A DNA stretch of 64,000 nucleotides from Nocardia pseudovaccinii NBRC 100343 (GTDB lineage: Bacteria > Actinomycetota > Actinomycetes > Mycobacteriales > Mycobacteriaceae), in the NCBI RefSeq assembly GCF_001613225.1, contig NZ_BDBY01000096.1, positions 49,353-113,352 of the forward strand, given 5' to 3'. Made by a program: the position numbers and the translations under genes. A model generated the notes under the pieces. The model had not been told where the DNA came from and ran no database searches. It was given only the letters and a program-made list of their open reading frames with translations. This document shows, piece by piece, positions 32,758 to 41,967 of the stretch. Position 1 is the stretch's first letter, and every line of letters starts with the position of its first letter.

Positions 32758-35487
32758 ATGTCCCGGATCGGCCAGTTTTTCCGACGTGTGAGCCGTCGCA
32801 CCACCATTCTGCTGGGTATCGCGCTAGCGGCGGTCATCATGTTGGCGGCAACAGCGGTGCTGGTCGCGGTGCGTGGCACCGATCGAGTCGCGAGCGGTGC
32901 GTGTCCGGATGACCCATCGGCGTCGGCTCCCGGCTGGGCGCCGTCGAACGATCAGGTGGACGTGCCGATCGATGCACATCCGTTCGTCGGGAACGGCTAT
33001 CTCGGATTGCGTGTGCCACCGCGCGGCATGGGATACACCGCAACCGATGAGACAACGGGCTGGCCGCTCTACACGCCCGCATACGACGGCGCTTTCGTCG
33101 CCGGTCTTTATGCGCACACTCCGGGGGTAGCCGACAATCGCGAGGTCGCCGCGGCCATTCCGAACTGGTCCGGATTGCTGGTCGGGGTCGGCGAGCACAC
33201 CTACTCGCCGACCACACCCGCTGCTCAGATCTCGAACTTCACGCAAACACTGCACCTGCGTTGCGGACTGGTGCGGACCCGGCTGACCTGGAGCGCGCCC
33301 GATGGCAAGGCCACCGATCTGGTCTACGACGTACTCACCGACCAGGCGGATCAGCATGTCGGCGCGGTGCACCTCACGGTGCTGCCGCATTGGTCGGGCG
33401 AGATGGTCGTCTCCGATCTCGTCGACGGCGCCGGTGCGCGCCGGGTCGGCCAGTCCGAGGTGGGCGCGCGCGACGACGACACCATTCGGGTCGGCTTCCG
33501 TACCGACGGCACCGATGTCGGCGGCGATATCGTCTCTGTGCTGCGGCCGGGTGCGGGTATCGCTTCGAACGCGATTCAGCCGATGCCACCGGGCCGCGAT
33601 CTCAGTGCACGCCAGGATGTTCGGTTTCCGGTGCGCGACGGCGGCACGTATCAGTTGACGAAGTTCGTCGGGATCGACACCACCCGTACCTCTCCTGATC
33701 CGGCGGCGACCGCGCTCGAGTCGGCACAGCGGGCCGTGCGGACGGGGTGGGCGAACCTGCTCGCGCAAACATCCGCGGCCTGGCGTGCGCGGTGGCGCGG
33801 TGACATCGAGGTGCCCGGTCGACCCGATGTGCAGACCTGGGCGCGCGGTGCGCTGTATTCGCTGTATTCGAGTACGAACTCACAACAGGACAACAGCATT
33901 TCGCCGGTCGGGCTCAGCAGCGACAACTATGGCGGTGCGGTGTTCTGGGATGCGGATATCTGGATGTTCCCCGGATTGCTGCAGTTCGCACCGGAATTGG
34001 CGAGATCGGTGGTGGACTACCGCTTTCGGACATTGCCCGCCGCCCAGGCCAACGCCCAGCGGCTCGGCTATCGCGGCGCTTTCTATCCGTGGACCAGTGC
34101 GAGCCATGGCGATCTCGACGAATGCCACAGCTGGGATCCGCCGCACTGCCTGACCCAGATCCATCTGCAAGGCGATGCGTCCCTGGCGGCCTGGCAGTAC
34201 TACGCGGCCACCGGCGATACCGGCTATCTGCGCGAACGCGGCTGGCCCGTGCTGCGCGCGCTCGCCGAATTCTGGGCCTCGCGGGTGACGCGCAACGACG
34301 ACGGCAGCTACTCGATTCGCAAGGTCGCGGGTCCCGACGAGTACAGCAACGGGGTGAACGACTCGGTCTACACCAATGCTGTCGCCGCCCTCGCCCTGCG
34401 CAATGCCACCCGTGCGGCGCAGATTCTGGGCGAACCACACCGGCCCGAGTGGACGACGATCGCCGATGGGCTGCGCATGCCGTTCGATCGCAACCAACGG
34501 ATCTTCGTCCAATTCGACGGCTACACAGGCACTCCCATCAAACAGGCCGACACCGTGCTATTGATCTATCCCCTCGACTGGCCGATGCCGCCGGATGTGG
34601 CAGCCAATGTGCTCGAATACTATTCGGAGCGAACCGATCCCGACGGTCCCGCGATGACCGATTCGGTGCACGCCATCGACGCGGCGACAATCGGCGTCCC
34701 CGGCTGCGCCACCGACACCTTCCTCGAGCGCGCCGCGCGCCCGTTCGTCCGCGCCCCCTTCGGCCAGTTCGCTGAGGCCCGCGGCGCCAGGGTCGGGTCC
34801 AAGGACCCGCTCGCCGGTGCGCCCGCCTTCACATTCGTCACCGCGGCGGGCGGCTTCCTGCAGACCTTCACCAGCGGCCTACTCGGCCTGCGCTTCGACA
34901 CCGACGAAATCCGGATCGCCCCAACCCTTCCGCCCGAACTCCCCGACGGCCTCACCATCCGTGGAATCCACTGGCAGGGGCGAACTTTCGACGCCACCAT
35001 CGGCCCCGACGAAACCGAACTCACCCTCACCGACGGCCAACCGCTACAGATCCGAACCGATACCGAAACCCACCGCCTCGACAGCGAGCTGACCGTCCCG
35101 ACCCGCCGCCCCGACCGCAACCCCACCGACAACCTGGCCCGCTGCAAACCGGTCACCACCAGCTCCGACGAACCCGGCAAATACGCCGAAGCCGCCGTAG
35201 ACGGCACCCCCGCCACCAGCTGGTCCCCCAACACTCCCACCGCCACCCTCACCGTCGATCTGGGCCAGGAAACCCACATCGCCCGAATCCTCCCGCACTG
35301 GACCGCCCCCACCCCAACCGCATTCACCACCTCCCTCGACAATCGAACCTGGACCCCGATCGCCCCCGACCCAACCACCGGCACCCTCCCCAGCCCCCTC
35401 TCGGCCCGCTACGTCCGCCTGGAACTCACAACCCCGACTTCCCACCCCACCCTCCGAGAACTCGAAATCACCGGCCCCCGAACCTGA
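32758..35487 (+). CDS. membrane-anchored GH65 family glycoside hydrolase/phosphorylase with discoidin-like tail
   Basis: 909 residues from the ATG at 32758 (GGAGG site). A single N-terminal membrane anchor (about 15-40) is followed by the GH65 N-domain (VGNGYLGLR). The (alpha/alpha)6 barrel holds FWDADIWMFP, YRGAFYPWTSAS and the catalytic acid Glu528 in VAGPDEYSNG. A C-terminal F5/8-type (discoidin) module runs from about 795 (NLARCKPVTTSSDEPGKYAE). GH65 includes acid trehalases and trehalose, kojibiose or maltose phosphorylases; an extracytoplasmic trehalase-type role would fit a trehalose-rich envelope. The last 600 bp is markedly C-rich on the coding strand. Confidence 0.85.
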   Translation: MSRIGQFFRRVSRRTTILLGIALAAVIMLAATAVLVAVRGTDRVASGACPDDPSASAPGWAPSNDQVDVPIDAHPFVGNGYLGLRVPPRGMGYTATDETTGWPLYTPAYDGAFVAGLYAHTPGVADNREVAAAIPNWSGLLVGVGEHTYSPTTPAAQISNFTQTLHLRCGLVRTRLTWSAPDGKATDLVYDVLTDQADQHVGAVHLTVLPHWSGEMVVSDLVDGAGARRVGQSEVGARDDDTIRVGFRTDGTDVGGDIVSVLRPGAGIASNAIQPMPPGRDLSARQDVRFPVRDGGTYQLTKFVGIDTTRTSPDPAATALESAQRAVRTGWANLLAQTSAAWRARWRGDIEVPGRPDVQTWARGALYSLYSSTNSQQDNSISPVGLSSDNYGGAVFWDADIWMFPGLLQFAPELARSVVDYRFRTLPAAQANAQRLGYRGAFYPWTSASHGDLDECHSWDPPHCLTQIHLQGDASLAAWQYYAATGDTGYLRERGWPVLRALAEFWASRVTRNDDGSYSIRKVAGPDEYSNGVNDSVYTNAVAALALRNATRAAQILGEPHRPEWTTIADGLRMPFDRNQRIFVQFDGYTGTPIKQADTVLLIYPLDWPMPPDVAANVLEYYSERTDPDGPAMTDSVHAIDAATIGVPGCATDTFLERAARPFVRAPFGQFAEARGARVGSKDPLAGAPAFTFVTAAGGFLQTFTSGLLGLRFDTDEIRIAPTLPPELPDGLTIRGIHWQGRTFDATIGPDETELTLTDGQPLQIRTDTETHRLDSELTVPTRRPDRNPTDNLARCKPVTTSSDEPGKYAEAAVDGTPATSWSPNTPTATLTVDLGQETHIARILPHWTAPTPTAFTTSLDNRTWTPIAPDPTTGTLPSPLSARYVRLELTTPTSHPTLRELEITGPRT

Positions 35488-35558
35488 TCCGCACTCCTGG
35501 GTACTCCCGTCGGCTCCTGTGCACAATACGGGCACGTCACGGCGGGTCGAGTTCTAGC

Positions 35559-36029
35559 ATGAAACGGGTGCGCCGGTTGCTTCCACTCTTGCTTCTACCG
35601 CTCGCAGCCTGCGCCGACCCGACACCGAGCGCAACGACGGTTACGACCACGGAGTACGTCCGCACACCGGCGGATTGCACCGAGTTGGAGATCACCGCGC
35701 TTGTTGTCGAGCCCGGGCACGGCTATATCTTCGGCACGCATGCCGAATGGCTGCCCAAGGGGCAGTTCGTGCGCGTTCGAGTAGCGATTGCCAACGCCGA
35801 CAACACATTCCATACGACCCGCACCACCGACTATCAACTCGACGACGCGGCGGGCACCGCACATCCGGTCAGTAACGACGCCATGGCGATCAAACGTCAA
35901 CCGACCGAGGTGACCATCGGTGCCGGGAACCGACTGGAACTCGATCTCTGGTACGACATTCCACTCGACACCACACCGAAGCTCCTGCGCGACAGTGCCT
36001 GTGCCACCACGACAACGCTTCCTGGTTAG
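35559..36029 (+). CDS. putative lipoprotein of unknown function
   Basis: 156 residues. The signal sequence ends in the lipobox LAAC, so the mature protein would begin with a lipidated Cys near residue 18. The rest (VRVRVAIANADNTFHTTRTTDY and LELDLWYDIPLD) resembles a small beta-sandwich of the DUF4352 kind. The 183-bp gap after it (36030-36212) has no gene I can support. Confidence 0.7.
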   Translation: MKRVRRLLPLLLLPLAACADPTPSATTVTTTEYVRTPADCTELEITALVVEPGHGYIFGTHAEWLPKGQFVRVRVAIANADNTFHTTRTTDYQLDDAAGTAHPVSNDAMAIKRQPTEVTIGAGNRLELDLWYDIPLDTTPKLLRDSACATTTTLPG

Positions 36030-36212
36030 GCCTGCACCTTCATATCGTCAATCGCCGTCGGATTTGCATCAGGAGCGGCAGCCGGTGTCCGCGCAGCCGC
36101 GCGAGATAGTCGAGCTGATCGAGCACCTGCTCCGGATACAGCCCGCGGTCCCCGGGCAGACAACCGAGCGAACGCCGAGGCAAGCCGTACCGACTCAGGA
36201 GTGCCGTGTGAA

Positions 36213-37235
36213 TCAGTGCGGGTCGGGCAGGCCTAGAGCCGGTGCCAGCACGCGCCAAGCGCGCGGCAGTTGGGCCTCGAAGTCGGGCCAGGTGTGCATA
36301 CCCACCGGGGCGTAGTCGACGGTGGCCGGGATATTCAGCTCGGCCAATCGTGCCGCGAAGCGTTCGGTACACGACCGCGCACCGGCCTCGAGGGCCAGAC
36401 CCCCGCCCGCCGTCTTCAAGGCTTCGCCGAGGTCGGACGCGCGCGATACCGCGACGAGGTCGGCATCGGTCGGCAGGCCGGTCGCCGCGGCCAGGTAGAT
36501 CGAGGTGCCGCGCAGCTGGGGTGCGCCGAGCAGGCTGTCGTGCGCACTCCACTCCGGCGAGCCGGGTGGGCCCCAGAGGTTTTCGACATTGCCACCGCGC
36601 GACGCGACGGTGATCGTGGTGACCGCCCGGCCGAGATCGTCTGCGGTGGAATAACAACCACTCATTCCCGCGACGGCACGGTAACGCCCCGGATTCCGCT
36701 GGGCCAGCATCATGGCCGCTTGCGCACCCATGGAAACACCCGCGATCGCCCGCCGCCCATCGGTTTTCAGATACGACTCGATAATCGGCGGCAGCTCGGC
36801 GGTGAGAAAGGTTTCCCAGCGGTTGACCCCAAGGGTTGCGTCCCGCCACATCCAGTCGCTGTACATGCTCCCGGTGCCGCCGCTGGTCAACACCACATCG
36901 ACCGGTTTATCCGCGAAGAACTCCGCCGCACGCCCCTTGGTCAGCCACCCCGAGACCGCCTCGCCGTCGACGCCATCGAGCAGATACAGCAGTGGACGCG
37001 GTCCGGAACCGCTGCCGTGCAACACATCCACTGTAATGACCCGGCGCATGGCGGCCGAGGCGATGGCGAATCGTTCGTGCCGCGGCCCGACCGTCTCGAT
37101 GCTGATCGTTCCGGTCCGCGTCATGGCCGGATCGACGGCGGGCGGCCCGGCGGGCGGATCCGCGAGCGCGGGCACGGACGCCAGCGCGGCGATGAGGGCC
37201 ATCGCCGCCGCGGTGCTCGGTGCTCGAAATCTCAT
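36213..37235 (-). CDS. secreted antigen-85-like esterase
   Basis: 340 residues with a signal peptide (about 1-25, PALADPP). The fold is the same as the 20911 product: LLYLLDGVDGE, MYSDWMWRD, W.TFLTAELPPIIE, nucleophile Ser in GVSMGAQAAM, and His in GMHTWPDFE. The elbow is closer to genuine antigen 85 than the other copy. It overlaps the desaturase gene upstream by ATGA, so an acyl-ACP desaturase and an exported acyl-transfer-type hydrolase are cotranscribed. Confidence 0.87.
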   Translation of the reverse strand: MRFRAPSTAAAMALIAALASVPALADPPAGPPAVDPAMTRTGTISIETVGPRHERFAIASAAMRRVITVDVLHGSGSGPRPLLYLLDGVDGEAVSGWLTKGRAAEFFADKPVDVVLTSGGTGSMYSDWMWRDATLGVNRWETFLTAELPPIIESYLKTDGRRAIAGVSMGAQAAMMLAQRNPGRYRAVAGMSGCYSTADDLGRAVTTITVASRGGNVENLWGPPGSPEWSAHDSLLGAPQLRGTSIYLAAATGLPTDADLVAVSRASDLGEALKTAGGGLALEAGARSCTERFAARLAELNIPATVDYAPVGMHTWPDFEAQLPRAWRVLAPALGLPDPH

Positions 37236-38182
37236 AGGACGACGGCGGCCCGCTCCGCCTGTCTGGCCGCGGCCCGATCGCGCTGCTCCTCGAAACGTGT
37301 TGCCTTGACGGCCAATTCTTCGAGGTAGACACCGAGCTCGTCGCGGGCGCGCTCACCGTCGTCGGACAGATCGGTACGCTCGAAGACATTCCAGGCGCGC
37401 AACACCGGCCGCAGCACGACATCCAGATGCTGGGGCAAGTCGTAGATGCCGTTCTTGGCCAGTACCACCGCATTCCGGCGGAAGTTGGGCTGGGTGAGTC
37501 CGGGCATCTGGAACCGCGTGACGATATCGGTGACCGCACGCATGGCCTCGTCGGGTGCGAGGTCGAGGGCGGCGGCACTGAGGTTGCGGTAGAAGATCAT
37601 ATGCAGGTTCTCGTCGGCGGCAATCCGTTGCAGCATACGCTCGGCGATGGGCTCATTACAGGCGGCGCCGGTATTTCTGTGACTTATTCTGGTCGCCAGC
37701 TCCTGCAATGTTACATATGCGACCGAACGCAGGAACTGTGGTCCCTTCTCCGGTTTCGCGACACCGATCGTCATATGCGCCATTCTGGCCTGCTCCAGGG
37801 CCACCGGATCAACCGCACGAGTGACCACCAGATAATCGCGCATGACGATCGCGTGACGGTTTTCCTCCGCGGTCCAGCGCCCGACCCAGGTACCCCAGAC
37901 ACCGTCCAGTGAGAACGACTCCGAGATCTCCCGGTGATAGGAGGGCAGATTGTCCTCGGTGAGCAGATTGGTCACCATGGCGGTCCGCGCGACCTCCGAC
38001 AGCAGAGATTGTTCCGGCTCCCAGTCGATACCGCCCATGGCGGCGAAATTCCGGCCGTCGTCCCACGGCACATAATCGTGTGGGTGCCACGCCTTGGCCT
38101 TGCGCAGATGCTCGTCGAGATGACGTTCGGCGACGGGCTCCAGTTCGCGCAAAATGTCGAGATCGGTCAACGCGGTCGTCAC
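37232..38182 (-). CDS. acyl-ACP desaturase (DesA type)
   Basis: 316 residues from the GTG at 38182, which has AAGGAG five bases upstream; an earlier GTG at 38200 lacks this. The two di-iron helices are visible as EENRH (106-110) and DENLH (190-194). DesA1/DesA2 of mycobacteria introduce double bonds in the meromycolate chain or act in fatty-acid modification. Pairing with an esterase of the mycolyltransferase superfamily suggests envelope lipid remodelling. Confidence 0.9.
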   Translation of the reverse strand: MTTALTDLDILRELEPVAERHLDEHLRKAKAWHPHDYVPWDDGRNFAAMGGIDWEPEQSLLSEVARTAMVTNLLTEDNLPSYHREISESFSLDGVWGTWVGRWTAEENRHAIVMRDYLVVTRAVDPVALEQARMAHMTIGVAKPEKGPQFLRSVAYVTLQELATRISHRNTGAACNEPIAERMLQRIAADENLHMIFYRNLSAAALDLAPDEAMRAVTDIVTRFQMPGLTQPNFRRNAVVLAKNGIYDLPQHLDVVLRPVLRAWNVFERTDLSDDGERARDELGVYLEELAVKATRFEEQRDRAAARQAERAAVVL

Positions 38183-38227
38183 ACGTGCTCCTTTGTTCAC
38201 CCCTGAATCGACGATAAGCGGGCTCGC

Positions 38228-39199
38228 TCAGGCCGTACGGGTGATTCGTCGATCATTGGGCGAGGTGACGACAGCCCGACGACCTGGCTGGAAACCGTCA
38301 CAACCCGGCAGATCGGCCAGCCGATAGAGCCCCGGCGCCCGGCCTTCGGCGAGAAGCCTGGCGAGCCGTTCCTGTGCCGAACCGGCCAATTCGGGAATCC
38401 GCGCGGTCTCCCCGGAGGCCACCACCGCGGTCAGCGGTACCTCGGCAGCCTCGCTGACCAGCTCGAGCACCTCCGGAGTGAGCGCCAGCGGTGTCATGGC
38501 GGATACCTCGTCGATCGGTACCAGGACCGTGCCGCCCTCATCGGACAGCAGCGACAGTGCCCGGGAACCGAGCGGCATCGCCAGCGCCGCCTGGACTCGG
38601 CGCAACTTGCGGCGGGCCGCGGACGGCGCACCCAGACCGCGTCTTCGCTCGTCCGGATGCGCCGGAATCGCGAGGGCGACGACCTGATAGGACGCGGCGA
38701 CGCTGATACCGGCGCGACCGGCCAGGCGTGCGACGCCGTGCCCGCTGAGCAGCGCCGATACCAGAGTCTGCGCGGCGGTCTGCTGTTCGCGGGCGACCTG
38801 ACGGTGTTCGTCCAGATAGGCCGTTGACGTCGCCGTCGTCACCATTTCCAGCACGCGCACGATCAATCCGGCCGCGGCCGCCACCTGATCGGCATCCCCA
38901 TCCGCTGCCTGTTCGGCGAGGAATTCCAGCCCCACGCGCACACCGTCGTGATAGGCGTCCAGCACAGTTTCCAGCGCCACGCCCTCGCGGGCCCACCGCG
39001 CGGCTGATCCGGTGATCACCGCGGGCTGCTCAGGGGCCGGAGCCAACTGTGGTTCCAACACTTGCGCGGCCTCCGCCAAACAGGTGCGCGTGATAGTACC
39101 GAGATCTCCGCGCCGCGCGCGCCGGGCCTGAAAAGTCAAATGTTCGACCAGTTTCGATTCCAGGCTCTTGCTGCCCGAACCAGCCTGTTTGCCTGCCAT
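38228..39199 (-). CDS. PucR-like protein lacking the C-terminal HTH
   Basis: 323 residues. It aligns over its body (WAREGVALETVLDAYHDG, LVSALLSGHG, VVALAIPAHPDER, ARRKLRRVQAAL, GLYRLADL) with the PucR proteins at 19633 and 57501. It stops about where their last 90 residues, including the HTH, begin; instead there is a 26-residue unrelated tail. Scanning the DNA beyond it shows no HTH in other frames. It may be a DNA-binding-deficient partner that dimerises with the full-length paralogues, or a decayed gene. Confidence 0.72.
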   Translation of the reverse strand: MAGKQAGSGSKSLESKLVEHLTFQARRARRGDLGTITRTCLAEAAQVLEPQLAPAPEQPAVITGSAARWAREGVALETVLDAYHDGVRVGLEFLAEQAADGDADQVAAAAGLIVRVLEMVTTATSTAYLDEHRQVAREQQTAAQTLVSALLSGHGVARLAGRAGISVAASYQVVALAIPAHPDERRRGLGAPSAARRKLRRVQAALAMPLGSRALSLLSDEGGTVLVPIDEVSAMTPLALTPEVLELVSEAAEVPLTAVVASGETARIPELAGSAQERLARLLAEGRAPGLYRLADLPGCDGFQPGRRAVVTSPNDRRITRTA

Positions 39200-39601
39200 G
39201 ACTCCGAAAGGCTAGTTGAGTTCGGACCGAAATCGCATACCCGGTTCGGTAATTAGGAAAGTCATCACACCGTGCCGACCACCTTGGGCGAAATCACAAG
39301 CAGCGAAGCGATTCTCGGTCCAATATTTCCGGTCATTCGGATGACCGGATATAGTCGGCGAGACCGGGTGCTCCACGGGGACACTGACGCGGGTGCGACA
39401 CTTCGGTGCGACGGCTGTAACGCCCGGCGACGATCCACCGACGGCACCGAGGACGGCACACCCAGCGGACTGGCGCGCTGTCCCATGACTAAAGTTGAGT
39501 CCCTGTGCTGCGGGTCCTGCACCCGATAGCATCGAGCGCCTTGTACCGTTCGGTGGACCCGGACAGTACAGGCGACTAGTTCGAAGGATGGCATACCCCA
39601 T
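39200..39601. promoter_or_regulatory. 402-bp divergent gap between the PucR-like gene and the AccD4-like gene
   Basis: No gene recognised. A perfect 8-bp inverted repeat with a TCGG loop (CCGGTCAT/ATGACCGG, 39328-39347) is embedded in an AT-rich flank (AATATTT and ATATAG). It could be an operator or a small hairpin. The carboxylase start at 39602 has only a weak AAGGA site twelve bases away. Confidence 0.5.
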
Positions 39602-41152
39602 ATGAGCGGAACGCGAGAAAAGCTCCAGGAACTCCGGGACATCCTGGAGCTCGCCGAGGAACCCGCTGGCGAGACCGGCATCGCGAAACGCAAGAACAAG
39701 GGCATACCGAGTGCGCGCGAGCGCGTGCGCATGCTGCTGGACCAGGGCTCCTTCGTGGAAATGGGGGCGTTGGTGCGACAGCCGGGCAGCACCGACGGCA
39801 TGTACGGCGACGGTGTGGTGACCGGCCGTGGCTACATCGACGGCCGGCCGGTCGTCGTCATCGCCCACGACCAGACCGTGCACGGCGGTTCGGTCGGCGA
39901 GATGTTCGGCCGAAAGGTCGCCGCCGCAATGGAATTCGCGCAGGAGAAGGCCTGCCCGGTGGTGTCGATCAACGATTCCGGCGGCGCCCGCATCCAGGAG
40001 GCGGTGACCTCGCTGGCCTGGTACGCGCTGATGTGCCGACGCCAGGAGGATCTGTCCGGCTTCGTGCCGATGGTCGCGGTCATGCTCGGCAAATGCGCGG
40101 CCGGTTCGGTATACGGCCCGGTCAATATGGATGTGCTGGTCGCGACCGAGAAGTCGTACATGTTCGTCACCGGTCCTGAGGTGATCAAGGGCGTGACGGG
40201 CGAGGTGGTCAGCGCCGATGATCTCGGTGGCGCCGCCGCCCTGCAGGCCAATGGGACGGTGCACCATGTCGCCGCCGACGAGCAGGCCGCCTTCGACTGG
40301 GTCCGCGGCTATCTGAGCTACCTGCCGTCGAGTTGCCTCGAACAGGCTCCGGTGGTGAATCCGGGACTGGAACCCGAAACCACGGCACACGACCTCGAGC
40401 TGAACTCGATCATTCCGGATTCCGACCGGTCCGGTTACGACATGCACGAGGTGCTGCTGCGCATCTTCGACGACGGCGATTTCCACGAGATCAGCGCTGG
40501 TACCGCCCAAAACCTGATCACCGGATTCGCCAGGGTCGACGGTCGCAGTGTGGGTGTTGTCGCCAATCAGCCGCAGGTACTCGGCGGTGCGCTGGACGGA
40601 CTGTGCTCGGATAAGGCGGCATACTTCATCCGGCTGTGCGACGCATTCGGCCTGCCGCTGATCTTCGTCGTCGATACCCCGGGTGTGCTGCCCGGTCTCG
40701 AAGAGGAACGCAACGGCGTCATCAAGCGCGGCGGGCGGTTCTTCCGCGCGGTCATCGAGGCCACGGTGCCGATCGTCTCGATCGTGACACGTAAGGCCTA
40801 CGGCGGCGGCTACGCGGTGATGGGCTGCAAACCGCTGGGCGCGGATCTGGCGCTGGCCTGGCCGACGGCACAGATCGCGGTCATGGGCGCCGAGAGCATG
40901 GTCGGCATCATCGGCCGCAGGCAGTTGGAGGCGACCCCGCCCGACCAGCGCGCCACCGTGCGCCAGCAGATGATCGACTTCTACAACGCCACCGTCGCCA
41001 CTCCGTGGACCGCGGCCGAACGCGGCTACATCGATGCCGTCGTCGAACCGTCGCAGACCCGGCTGGAGATCCGCAGGGCGCTGCGCCTGCTGCGTGAGAA
41101 GGGCGCGGTCAGGAAGCACAACCCGCGCAAGCACAGCCTCTTCCCGGTCTAG
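39602..41152 (+). CDS. acyl-CoA carboxylase beta (carboxyltransferase) subunit, AccD4-like
   Basis: 516 residues of the biotin-dependent carboxyltransferase family: KRKNKGIPSARERV at the N-terminus, INDSGGARIQE, CAAGSVYGP, VTGPEVIKGVTGE, VVDTPGVLPG and AYGGGYAVMGCK. Residue pattern and length are closest to mycobacterial AccD4, the subunit of the long-chain acyl-CoA carboxylase that supplies alpha-carboxyacyl-CoA to Pks13 for mycolic acid condensation. No pks13 or fadD32 lies next to it, so this is either a paralogue or a relocated copy. No biotin-carrier gene is in the window. Confidence 0.9.
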   Translation: MSGTREKLQELRDILELAEEPAGETGIAKRKNKGIPSARERVRMLLDQGSFVEMGALVRQPGSTDGMYGDGVVTGRGYIDGRPVVVIAHDQTVHGGSVGEMFGRKVAAAMEFAQEKACPVVSINDSGGARIQEAVTSLAWYALMCRRQEDLSGFVPMVAVMLGKCAAGSVYGPVNMDVLVATEKSYMFVTGPEVIKGVTGEVVSADDLGGAAALQANGTVHHVAADEQAAFDWVRGYLSYLPSSCLEQAPVVNPGLEPETTAHDLELNSIIPDSDRSGYDMHEVLLRIFDDGDFHEISAGTAQNLITGFARVDGRSVGVVANQPQVLGGALDGLCSDKAAYFIRLCDAFGLPLIFVVDTPGVLPGLEEERNGVIKRGGRFFRAVIEATVPIVSIVTRKAYGGGYAVMGCKPLGADLALAWPTAQIAVMGAESMVGIIGRRQLEATPPDQRATVRQQMIDFYNATVATPWTAAERGYIDAVVEPSQTRLEIRRALRLLREKGAVRKHNPRKHSLFPV

Positions 41153-41159
41153 TCGTCGG

Positions 41160-41190
41160 CCCGTTTGTGTTGTGTCACAGCACAAACGGG
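41160..41190 (+). terminator. hairpin after the carboxylase gene
   Basis: A perfect 10-bp stem (CCCGTTTGTG / CACAAACGGG) with an 11-base loop begins eight bases after the stop codon of the AccD4-like gene. There is no long T run, as is common in actinobacteria. The following 168 bp before the next gene holds nothing recognised. Confidence 0.8.
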
Positions 41191-41358
41191 TATCGGTCGT
41201 GTGATGTCAGATGTTCGTTCGCTCGCCACGCGGGCCGATACCGCTGTGCCCTAACGTCATCCGTGCCCGACCCGTGTTCGCCGCACGACGGCCGGGTACG
41301 CGGCGCGCCCACCGAGAGTGTCCCTACCCACTCCGCGTTGGCGCGCCGCACTTGAAAA

Positions 41359-41967
41359 CTAGGCCTGATCCGGACGCGTCCCGTGGTTGCCCCACATGCG
41401 TTCCACCGTGGCCCATTCGGTCTCCCATAACCGGGCCCTGCGCCGATCGAGCCCGCGGCGCAGCAGTGCGTAACCGCAGCCGAAGCAGACCGCGATCCCG
41501 AAGACCATGCCGGTGGTGATCAGCAATGCCTTGCTCAGTGCCCGGGTGTCCGACGGAGGCTCGGTGACCTTGCCCGAGCCGTCGAGCCAAATCTTCACCG
41601 TGGCACCGACTTTCATCACTCCGGTGGCCTGGTAGTCGCTGGTATGCGTGACACCGTCGGCGTCGCGCCACTGCACCCGGGCCGGGGTGATGGGCGCGTA
41701 GAGCGGCGCTTTGCCGACCTCGAGCACGGTCGCGTCGACCTGGTGTAACTGCGCCGCTTCGGCCCGCGCGATGCGGTCTTCGGTCTGGTAGATCCGGCCG
41801 CCGACCGCCATCGACAGCAGCGGGGCGATGATCAGGAACAACAGCGTGAGCACCGCGGCGACCACCAGTTGCAGGCGATCCTCGCGGCGGCGCATCGGAT
41901 TTCGATCCAGACCTACCCGGCGGCAGGTGCGGCGGACAACACTGGGTGACCCGGTTGCTGCGGTCAT
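41359..41967 (-). CDS. Rv1733c-like membrane protein
   Basis: 202 residues with two membrane segments (about 32-55 and 150-172) flanking an extracytoplasmic part. The pattern RNPMRRREDRL ... VRWRDADGVTHT ... VKIWLDGSGKV ... RRARLWETEW matches the Rv1733c family of mycobacterial conserved membrane proteins, a dormancy-associated antigen group of unknown function. Overlaps the TetR gene upstream by ATGA. Confidence 0.82.
   Translation of the reverse strand: MTAATGSPSVVRRTCRRVGLDRNPMRRREDRLQLVVAAVLTLLFLIIAPLLSMAVGGRIYQTEDRIARAEAAQLHQVDATVLEVGKAPLYAPITPARVQWRDADGVTHTSDYQATGVMKVGATVKIWLDGSGKVTEPPSDTRALSKALLITTGMVFGIAVCFGCGYALLRRGLDRRRARLWETEWATVERMWGNHGTRPDQA

Noticed and set aside
36030..36212. 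A minus-strand stretch reading LYPEQVLDQLDYLARLRG ahead of a stop, possible gene relic
   Set aside because: It looks protein-like but is only about 60 codons, has no start and matches no family I know; support is too thin.
39212..41185. A 657-codon open frame on the minus strand
   Set aside because: It is antisense to the AccD4-like gene, low-complexity in composition and typical of high-GC shadow frames.
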